Below, piece after piece: positions 6,921 to 12,940 of a DNA stretch of 14,868 bases. Numbering within the stretch: the stretch's first letter is position 1; every line of letters starts with the position of its first letter. The position numbers were made by a program, and so were the translations under genes. Location of the stretch: NCBI GenBank assembly GCA_030639305.1, contig DAOWCY010000176.1, positions 1-14,868 on the forward strand, written 5' to 3'. The notes under the pieces are model-generated. The model was not told where the DNA came from, did no database searches, and worked only from the letters and a program-made list of their open reading frames with translations. The DNA comes from JAGLQA01 sp023135565. GTDB lineage: Bacteria > Acidobacteriota > Aminicenantia > UBA2199.

Positions 6921-9900
6921 TTATTTTATCCTTAGATAGCCTTTTTCCTGTGCTGTCTTCAATATTTTCCTTAAATATGAATTATTGAAGATGTCGAATA
7001 TAAAATAGGTGCTGAAATAGTCTTTTTTATAATTCTGGCTGTAATACCGCCGGGTGGTCTTATCTAAATATTGAAAGAGAAACTCACCCAGGAGGTAGGC
7101 GGGGATATCTCTCTTGTGAGCGTGGTAAGCTACTTTAACCTTAAATTCATCGATCATCTCGCCGCCGGTCCAACCGGATTCGAAAAAGTTAGTCGCTTCC
7201 TGGGGGAAAAGGTGCAGCCGGTAAGGTTTCAAACTGCCGAAGGTGTTGTAGTAGATACTGCCGAAGCGGTCTATGTCCGCGCTCAGGGCTTTGGAGGGTT
7301 TAGAGAAACCAGCCAGTTTGTGGGCAGCGGAAAACTCTTTGAGATGTTTTTTTTGTTTGAAAAACCTTTCGCCTAAGTTCCTGATCTCGCTGAAAAAGAG
7401 ATAATAATCTTCGGATTTTCCGTTTAAGAACTCCAGTATGGTGCGGTAATGATAGCCGGTGGTAATAACAGCCAATTCTTTTATTACGTCGTTTTTGAGG
7501 TTTTCGTTTTGCTTAGCTTTTTGCAGCAGTTCTAACCCGAATTCTACCATCAGGGCAGTGTATTCCTGGCCCCGGTTCAATTTGGGAGCCGGGTAAAAAT
7601 CCAACAGGTTGACAATGAAGGCTTTTACATGCTGCGGGTCGAAGATGACATTCCTGCCGAAAAGATGATCTCTCCAGATGGAGGCAAAAACGATGTTCAG
7701 CCTGGATAAACCGCCGCGCAGGTAGTAGCCGGAAAAGGGTGTGGTTTCACCGTCGCCGAACAAACCGGCGCCTCTTTTGGGCACCATTTTACTTTTGGGG
7801 CGGCCGGCAAAGTTCCAGCAAGTATGCCCGTTTTCACCTTCGAAGTCGTGCAGGCGAATCAAATTGGGATTGATGAAAATGCGCAGGTCCGCGCTTTTGG
7901 CATTGAGGGCATAGACCATGGAAAGTAAATAATCCCTGAAATGGGTGAGCAGGTATTTTCCTTTGATTTTCTGTATAAGTTCTTTTACTTTTTCCTTTGG
8001 GGCACTGCTTTTAAGGCTTTTGGTAAGCCGGGCTATATCCTTGTCTAAAGCAGACCGGGGATAGGTGATTACCCTTTCCCGGATGATCTTCGGGGCGTCT
8101 TCGCTGATATCGGGGTGGGGTAAGAGAAGAAAGGCTTCGTGGAGCCGTTCTCCGATGTCTGGGTCTCTGCCGGTGTCGTATTTTATAATGCCGTCTAAAA
8201 GGTCGATAATTTCAAGCAGGTCCGCCATTGTACAAACTTCCTGGGAGCTTTGAATCTCTTTTATAGTATCCCGGTAGAGCTCTTTAGCCAGGTAGCGGTA
8301 ATCTAAGTTGTTTACCCGGACGGTGCGGTTTTCCACTCCTGTCAGCACGAAATTTTGCAGTGCCCGGTCAATGGTTTCGTAGTTCAACCTGATCTTTAAT
8401 TCTTTGTTAAAATAGTTCAGCATGGCTTCGCAGAAGATCGGTTTGGTCAGGGGGATATCGATCAGTTTTTCAATAAGACGGTCATAATCGTATGACTGCG
8501 GAGCATATTTGGCGGTGTGGGAGAGAATATCCAGCATGGATTGGAAAATCGCCACATAGATGACCCTGTCTTTCCGGTTTACTTTGCCGAAAGGCTGGAG
8601 CCATTGGAAGAGATTTAACACCGTGCCGGGTTTTTTGATGGGGATTCTTTCGATAAAGTCCACCAGTATGTTATACTCTTCGTAGTTGTTATACAGGGTG
8701 GTCAGCACCTGGGGAGTCCACAAACCGGGACGGTGGGAAAACTTCGCATCTAATGACATGAATTTTTGCAAAGCGCTCATCTTTTTACCGTTCTTCTTCG
8801 ATCCTTCCAATAATTTTATCATAAGGTCGGCCGGGCCCGCGGCTTGCTCACCATCTTCTTTATCCTTTTTATCCTTCTTCTTTTTTAATACCTCCATCCA
8901 GGCCGGGATACCGCCTGGGATTTGGATTTTACCATCCTTTACCCGCAGCGAATATAAAAAAGTAAAGAAGTTAAAATCCCGCAGCCCGGGTAATGAAGAC
9001 ATAACGATTTTTTCGCCTTTTTTCAAGTATAGGTGGGAAAGAACGTCCAGCATCTCAGCGGCGTTATAATCGAAAAGCAGGGCTTTCCTTTTTTCTTCGG
9101 GCATAAAAAAAGAGAACACATAAAGATAGTTGAATTTACCGTCTTCCATAGTGGCCAGTTTTTCAAGGAATTCCAAGGGAGAATCTACACAGTCCGCCCC
9201 TACTAAAGAGGACCAGAAAGCTTCGCCTTCTCTGCCCCCGGGCACCATTAAACGGTTACCGGCAGTGCGCAGGGCGGTGGATAGGACGAAGGTGCCCATC
9301 AACAGTTGTTTGTCCCGGTAGATTTTTTGCCAGGCGTCTAAGTTATCCAAAAACTTGCGCTCTTTCTCGGAGAGGCGGAAGAGAGTGGCCAGCAGCAGGG
9401 AGAATTTTTCGTTTTCTACCATTGTCTCGAAAAAGGAAGCGGCATCGATATTCAGCCCGGTTATCCGGTTGAGATAGGCGAAGTCCCAGGGGATAGTCAG
9501 ATTGCTATTTGTTATCTTAAAATGGAGCAGCCCGGTTTTGTTTAATTGTTTGACTAAGGTGTCGATATCCAGCGAGGAGAATTTATAATAGTCGATAACG
9601 CCTTTGGACTCGTCTACATAAACCTGCCAGCGGCCCTTTTTGTTTTGTTCTAAGTAGAGGCCGAAGAGGCTGATCAGGTCCTCTGCTTGCTCAGTTCCTT
9701 CCTGTGTTTTCAAGTTTATGGTGACTGTCTCCGCATCGTTTTTATTAATCTCGCGCATGAGTTCTTTTACTTTTTTGTGCACCCGGAGGACCCGGCGCAG
9801 TTGGATCCTGACACCGGTAGGGAACAGCCTGCCGTCGGGGTTTTCAAAGAAGAGGAGGCGGTCGTTCAGGTAGTATATAAAATCGTCTGCCGGGAGGTTA

Positions 9901-10148
9901 TAAAAAAACCCGGTGTAAAAGCTGATGGAGCTCACATCACCCGGTATGGTAACGGTTGCCGCGGGCAGGCTCAGGGCGCAGCAAATCAATAAGAATAAGA
10001 TTAGCGCTTTTTTGAACGGACGGTGTCCGCAGCCTCTACCCACCGGGCGGCGGGGAGTTGAAACCTGTACGGCAGGTTGTTTATTAATACCATACAGCGG
10101 CGTAAAAATAGTCTTAAAGACGTACTTAACTTTAACTTTAAACATCAT
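6921..10148 (-). CDS. Large exported protein of unknown function
   Basis: I do not recognise this 1075-aa protein. The start at 10148 is supported by AAGGAG 7 nt upstream; no later Met precedes the signal sequence. The signal sequence is unusual: the hydrophobic core ALILFLLICCALSLPAA sits at residues 48-64, behind a 47-residue basic N-region (about 23-47, TPRRPVGRGCGHRPFKK), encoded by DNA with two small palindromes. The mature part is mainly helical and charged, with no further membrane segments. A lysine-rich stretch (KKKKDKKDKEDGE, about residue 420) may be a linker. Short conspicuous motifs are SYDYDRL, GDGETTPFSGYYLRGG and TGYHYRTIL; none allows a family call. It is followed after 17 nt by the intact VWA gene, suggesting a joint envelope function. 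No clear promoter was seen between 10165 and 10343. Confidence 0.75.
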   Translation of the reverse strand: MMFKVKVKYVFKTIFTPLYGINKQPAVQVSTPRRPVGRGCGHRPFKKALILFLLICCALSLPAATVTIPGDVSSISFYTGFFYNLPADDFIYYLNDRLLFFENPDGRLFPTGVRIQLRRVLRVHKKVKELMREINKNDAETVTINLKTQEGTEQAEDLISLFGLYLEQNKKGRWQVYVDESKGVIDYYKFSSLDIDTLVKQLNKTGLLHFKITNSNLTIPWDFAYLNRITGLNIDAASFFETMVENEKFSLLLATLFRLSEKERKFLDNLDAWQKIYRDKQLLMGTFVLSTALRTAGNRLMVPGGREGEAFWSSLVGADCVDSPLEFLEKLATMEDGKFNYLYVFSFFMPEEKRKALLFDYNAAEMLDVLSHLYLKKGEKIVMSSLPGLRDFNFFTFLYSLRVKDGKIQIPGGIPAWMEVLKKKKDKKDKEDGEQAAGPADLMIKLLEGSKKNGKKMSALQKFMSLDAKFSHRPGLWTPQVLTTLYNNYEEYNILVDFIERIPIKKPGTVLNLFQWLQPFGKVNRKDRVIYVAIFQSMLDILSHTAKYAPQSYDYDRLIEKLIDIPLTKPIFCEAMLNYFNKELKIRLNYETIDRALQNFVLTGVENRTVRVNNLDYRYLAKELYRDTIKEIQSSQEVCTMADLLEIIDLLDGIIKYDTGRDPDIGERLHEAFLLLPHPDISEDAPKIIRERVITYPRSALDKDIARLTKSLKSSAPKEKVKELIQKIKGKYLLTHFRDYLLSMVYALNAKSADLRIFINPNLIRLHDFEGENGHTCWNFAGRPKSKMVPKRGAGLFGDGETTPFSGYYLRGGLSRLNIVFASIWRDHLFGRNVIFDPQHVKAFIVNLLDFYPAPKLNRGQEYTALMVEFGLELLQKAKQNENLKNDVIKELAVITTGYHYRTILEFLNGKSEDYYLFFSEIRNLGERFFKQKKHLKEFSAAHKLAGFSKPSKALSADIDRFGSIYYNTFGSLKPYRLHLFPQEATNFFESGWTGGEMIDEFKVKVAYHAHKRDIPAYLLGEFLFQYLDKTTRRYYSQNYKKDYFSTYFIFDIFNNSYLRKILKTAQEKGYLRIK
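10017..10078. repeat. Palindromic DNA inside the signal-sequence coding region
   Basis: Two inverted repeats lie within codons about 23-44 of the 1075-aa gene: AACCTG-TACGG-CAGGTT (10062-10078) and CGGAC-GGT-GTCCG (10017-10029). On the minus strand the second reads TGCGGACACCGTCCG, which matches the core of the intergenic terminator hairpin at 5612-5626 at 14 of 15 positions. The region encodes the unusual basic extension before the hydrophobic core, so a palindromic element may have been inserted in frame. Confidence 0.5.
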
Positions 10149-10155
10149 ACAGTTA

Positions 10156-10161
10156 CTCCTT
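10156..10161 (-). promoter_or_regulatory. Shine-Dalgarno AAGGAG of the 1075-aa gene
   Basis: AAGGAG on the minus strand lies 7 nt before ATG 10148. It settles the start upstream of the odd N-terminal extension. Confidence 0.8.
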
Positions 10162-10343
10162 CTTAAAATCTTTATTTTCTTCCACAGATTAATACGGACA
10201 GCAGGCGGAAAAACGGATTATTTTTGTTACAAATCGCTGAATTTTCCCGGCGGCCTGATTTTACCATGTATCGCCCCTATTTCACTTACTTTCTTCATTT
10301 CCCATATTTCCGTTTTTCATTTTTGAAGGAAGGCGCCGCGATT

Positions 10344-10742
10344 TTACCTGTCGGGAAAAACAATCATTATTCCTCTTACCTTTAAAAAGTGTTCGTCCCG
10401 GGTAGCGACAGCAGCTCCATTCTCCATGGCTGAAGCCGCGATCCATATATCATTAGTGGGGATTGGAGTTCCCTGTTTTTTCAACTGCTCTAAGATAAAT
10501 GCATAAAATTCCGATGTATCGGATGAAATTATTAATTCAAAAATCCTCTCTTTTGCAAGAAATTTTTTTAACTGCCGTTTGTTTTTCTCTTCCTGTTTTC
10601 CTCTCTTAAACCCTGCCAGCAATTCTCCAATTACAACCGGAGAAAACAACAACTGTTCATTACGTTTAAAGATATCGATCGCATACGGCTTACCTCGCAT
10701 CGCATCACTGTATATATTGGTGTCCACCAGGATCTTTTTCAT
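10344..10742 (-). CDS. VapC-like PIN-domain toxin ribonuclease
   Basis: The 132-aa product is a typical PIN-domain protein. The four acidic metal-binding residues are in place: Asp7 in LVDTN, Glu40 in VIGELLAG, Asp98 in TNDIWIAA and Asp116 in ATRDEHF. PIN toxins of the VapC class are Mg2+-dependent RNases that cut tRNA or rRNA and are held inactive by a partner antitoxin. The gene overlaps the upstream RHH-type antitoxin gene by 4 bp (ATGA), the usual translational coupling of such pairs. The length is normal and nothing is truncated. The gap to the 1075-aa gene is 195 nt, so it is probably not part of that operon. Confidence 0.9.
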   Translation of the reverse strand: MKKILVDTNIYSDAMRGKPYAIDIFKRNEQLLFSPVVIGELLAGFKRGKQEEKNKRQLKKFLAKERIFELIISSDTSEFYAFILEQLKKQGTPIPTNDIWIAASAMENGAAVATRDEHFLKVRGIMIVFPDR

Positions 10743-10990
10743 TTCCAGATCTCTTTATCGATTTTTCTCGCCTGTGAAGTCCCTTCCTTAATTAACCTAT
10801 ACTCTTCTTCCGACCAGGTACCGAAAAAATCGTCTAAGTCATTAAATTCAACTTTTTTTTTGTTTTCCGAAAAAACCTTATCAAGTACTTGCTGCAGCAA
10901 TTTATTAATACTCAGTCCCTTTTTTTGGGACTCGTGCTCGATCGCTTTGTAAATCGAATCGTCGATATTACGAATATTTACTGTATGCAT
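10739..10990 (-). CDS. RHH-type antitoxin (VapB/FitA-like)
   Basis: This 83-aa protein has an N-terminal ribbon-helix-helix region (TVNIRNIDDSIYKAIEHES, then GLSINKLLQQVLDKVF) as in FitA/VapB antitoxins. Its acidic and aromatic C-terminal half (DLDDFFGTWSEEEY) would wrap the PIN toxin. The RHH part should bind operator DNA as a dimer and repress its own promoter. AGGA lies 7 nt before the ATG. The stop codon overlaps the start of the toxin gene. Family membership rests on the sequence pattern and the toxin neighbour. Confidence 0.85.
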   Translation of the reverse strand: MHTVNIRNIDDSIYKAIEHESQKKGLSINKLLQQVLDKVFSENKKKVEFNDLDDFFGTWSEEEYRLIKEGTSQARKIDKEIWK

Positions 10991-11005
10991 TTTATGATCC
11001 TAAGC

Positions 11006-11036
11006 AAATGATACCATTTTTTGAAACCCCTTGCAA
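11006..11036 (-). promoter_or_regulatory. Promoter and likely autoregulatory operator of the toxin-antitoxin pair
   Basis: On the minus strand TTGCAA (11036-11031), 17 nt and TATCAT (11013-11008) form a good sigma70 promoter, giving a leader of only about 11 nt. An inverted repeat AAATG-N4-CATTT (11006-11019) covers the -10 box, the usual place for the operator of an RHH antitoxin. Confidence 0.65.
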
Positions 11037-11069
11037 CCAAAATTTAATGTCAAATGGCCCTTCAACTAA

Positions 11070-11222
11070 TTATTTCAACGCCGGCCAGTAAATCTTAAAC
11101 TCGGCGCCCCGGGCTTCCGCTTCACTATAACCGAAAATCCGCTCAGAGGCGGGGTTCCATAAAGAAATTTTGCCCCGGTTGTTTGCCCGATTTTTGCCGG
11201 TATCGTTGGTTTTTAGCCGAAA
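11070..11222 (-). pseudogene. Remnant of a PAS-domain gene
   Basis: Read on the minus strand, this stretch encodes GKISLWNPASERIFGYSE followed by AEARGAEF and then YWPALK and a stop at 11070. That is the central part of a PAS sensor domain (typical pattern G.I..WN.A.ERIFGYS..EA.G). There is no start codon, the upstream part runs into a strong inverted repeat, and the rest of a sensor gene is absent. I take it as a decayed fragment of a signalling protein. Confidence 0.65.
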
Positions 11223-11251
11223 CCTTTTGATACCATCAAAAGGTTTTGGCT
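11215..11251. repeat. 17-bp inverted repeat with 3-nt loop
   Basis: agccgaaaccttttgat (11215-11231) and atcaaaaggttttggct (11235-11251) are complementary over all 17 positions, allowing one G-U pair, around the loop ACC. No T-run follows on either strand, so it is not a standard terminator. It adjoins the PAS remnant and carries the octamer ATCAAAAG twice. Confidence 0.8.
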
Positions 11252-11267
11252 AAATCCTTTTGCCGGG

Positions 11268-11309
11268 ATCAAAAGAAATGGTTGACTTTCTTTTGATTTG
11301 AGGTATAAT
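11268..11309 (+). promoter_or_regulatory. Promoter of the DUF4143 ATPase gene within an inverted repeat
   Basis: ATCAAAAGAAA (11268-11278) and TTTCTTTTGAT (11287-11297) form a perfect 11-bp inverted repeat. The 8-nt loop between them and the first base of the second arm hold TTGACT (11282-11287), a good -35 box. TATAAT (11304-11309) follows after 16 nt. The arrangement suggests an operator for a dimeric regulator over the promoter. Confidence 0.65.
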
Positions 11310-11318
11310 GTTGAGGTA

Positions 11319-11323
11319 AGGAG
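11319..11323 (+). promoter_or_regulatory. Shine-Dalgarno AGGAG of the ATPase gene
   Basis: AGGAG stands 5 nt before the ATG at 11329, within a leader of only about 13 nt downstream of the expected transcription start. Confidence 0.75.
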
Positions 11324-11328
11324 AACAA

Positions 11329-12585
11329 ATGAAAGAAGATGTCTATTTTGATTATAATCCCTGGTGGGAAGGCAAATTTCATCCGGGAGACCTCATCGAG
11401 AGACCGTCGCTTCTCGATAAAATGGAGAAGTATCTCGATTCGAGAGTGATCGTTTTGCTAACCGGCTTAAGGAGGGTGGGAAAAACCACATTACTCAAAC
11501 TATTTATCAAAAGATTAATAGAAAAAGGCGTCGAACCACGGCGACTATTTTATGTCAGTTTAGATGATTACCTTTTGAATTCAGAATCGATCATCGACAT
11601 CGTAGACGATTTCAGGAAAGTGCAGAAATTAAAGAAAGAAGATAAAATTTTCCTGTTTTTAGACGAAATTGCCCATAAAGACAAATTCCAGCAGCAGTTA
11701 AAAAATCTTTATGACAAATATGATATAAAAATTTATGCCACTTCCTCGAGCAGTTCTGTTTTGAGAGATAAAAAAGCAATGCTTACCGGGAGAGAACATG
11801 TTATAGAAGTTCTGCCCTTAGATTTTTTCGAGTACCTAACTTTTAAGAATATAACGGTAAAAAAACGCGACAAACCCTTATTGGAAGGTTATTTTGAAGA
11901 TTTCCTGCAAACCGGGGGGATACCGGAATACGTACTGACCAAAGAGAGGGAATATCTCCACACCCTGGTGGACGATATTATCTATAAAGATATTATCGCT
12001 TTTCATAACATAAGAAACCACCGCTTAATTAAAGATTTATTTCAACTCTTGATGCGGCATTCATGCGGCCCGTTGAGTCTCTATAAAATCAGCAATATAC
12101 TTAAGATTTCAAGCGAAACCGCCAGCCGCTATCTCGGCTATTTTGCCGACGCTTTTTTGATATATTTGCTGCCTCGCTTCGGGAAAACCAATGTGATGCT
12201 CAGTTCTCCTAAGAAAATCTATGCCCCGGACATAGGGATTCGTTATGCTTTCACCGGTTCACTGATGAAGGGGAAACAGTTTGAAAACTATTTATTCTTA
12301 AAAATTAAGCATTTAAACCCGGCCTATATCTTTGAAGATGAAACTGAAATCGATTTTGTCATCAGGGCGGGGGAAAGAATCTCTTCATCTTTAGAAAATC
12401 CTTCCCAAAAAACAATTTTATCGTCGGATAGTATACAGGCGCGGCTTTTAGCCGAGATAAAATATCAAAGCGACTTGAGCCCGAAGCAGAAGGTATTATT
12501 CGATCGTTTCCAAGCGGAAGAAAAAATGGTAATAAAAAATCTCGACCATGTGCTGCAATTAGAGAAGTTCCTGGATTCCCCCTAA
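11329..12585 (+). CDS. AAA-type ATPase with DUF4143 C-terminal domain
   Basis: The 418-aa cytoplasmic protein has an N-terminal P-loop ATPase domain: Walker A GLRRVGKTT (46-54), Walker B IFLFLDEI (107-114; D112, E113) and a sensor-like YATSSSSSVL (136-145). A family-typical GGIPEYV follows at 196-202, then a winged-helix-like stretch (about 245-280: LYKISNILKISSETASRYL). The C-terminal part resembles the restriction-endonuclease-like fold of DUF4143: E319 in FENYLFLKIK, D342 in EIDFVI and E376-I-K378 in LAEIKYQ. About 25 extra residues (350-373) separate the Asp from the ExK. The family is common in Bacteria and Archaea and its function is not established. Nothing is truncated. It has its own promoter inside an inverted repeat. 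Neighbours give no functional clue, but the surrounding fragments suggest an accessory locus. Confidence 0.9.
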   Translation: MKEDVYFDYNPWWEGKFHPGDLIERPSLLDKMEKYLDSRVIVLLTGLRRVGKTTLLKLFIKRLIEKGVEPRRLFYVSLDDYLLNSESIIDIVDDFRKVQKLKKEDKIFLFLDEIAHKDKFQQQLKNLYDKYDIKIYATSSSSSVLRDKKAMLTGREHVIEVLPLDFFEYLTFKNITVKKRDKPLLEGYFEDFLQTGGIPEYVLTKEREYLHTLVDDIIYKDIIAFHNIRNHRLIKDLFQLLMRHSCGPLSLYKISNILKISSETASRYLGYFADAFLIYLLPRFGKTNVMLSSPKKIYAPDIGIRYAFTGSLMKGKQFENYLFLKIKHLNPAYIFEDETEIDFVIRAGERISSSLENPSQKTILSSDSIQARLLAEIKYQSDLSPKQKVLFDRFQAEEKMVIKNLDHVLQLEKFLDSP

Positions 12586-12940
12586 ACAAAAATTTTGGCC
12601 CGCGGCGCGGCCGCCCTATAAGGGGTGTTATCTTTGTCTTTTTTTTTCATTGATAATTGAACATTGAAAGTGGGTTTGGCCCCAGGCAGGGAGATCGTTA
12701 GATTTCTCGAATGCCCGTTCGCTGGGTGCCGGATGCCGAAAGCTGAAGGCTGTAAGTGTCCAGCTCTCCCAAAACGGAATGGGGGGCCTTCAACACCCGG
12801 CAAACGGGTAGTGGCAGACTCTACCGGGATGGGAGCACATTCCCCTCCCCACGTGGTGGGGTTGCCCATAAACTGAATAGTTACGTGGGAAAAAGGTGAC
12901 AAATGCGTTGATTTCTGTTAAAATCTAAACTGCGAGATAA
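12586..12940. other. Hairpin-rich intergenic region, possibly an old mobile-element end
   Basis: No credible gene is present in these 355 nt. A 9-T run (12639-12647) follows a short CCC-TATA-GGG stem (about 12613-12624) and could help end the ATPase transcript. Farther right are several inverted repeats: GCTGG/CCAGC (12721-12764), ACCCG/CGGGT (12795-12809) and CCCCAC/GTGGGG (12847-12861). The end of the stretch, around 12862-12885, reads like segments found at ends of insertion elements, but this is only an impression. The 70-codon ORF at 12664-12876 has no ribosome binding site and no recognisable product. Confidence 0.4.
12896..12924 (+). promoter_or_regulatory. Probable promoter of the M48 peptidase gene
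   Basis: GTGACA (12896-12901), a 17-nt spacer and TAAAAT (12919-12924) each differ from consensus by one base. The transcript would start near 12931 and give a leader of about 10 nt without a clear Shine-Dalgarno sequence before the ATG at 12941. Confidence 0.5.

Noticed and set aside
10165..10343. Promoter for the 1075-aa gene
   Set aside because: Several weak -10-like words (TATTAA, AATAAT) occur but none has a credible -35 box at 16-18 nt; no other structure is seen in this gap.
11215..11251. 17-bp hairpin as a Rho-independent terminator
   Set aside because: No T-run follows on either strand, so it is reported only as an inverted repeat.
12582..12902. 106-codon open frame on the minus strand
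   Set aside because: It overlaps the end of the ATPase gene, has no signal for translation and spans hairpins and poly-T; composition looks non-coding.
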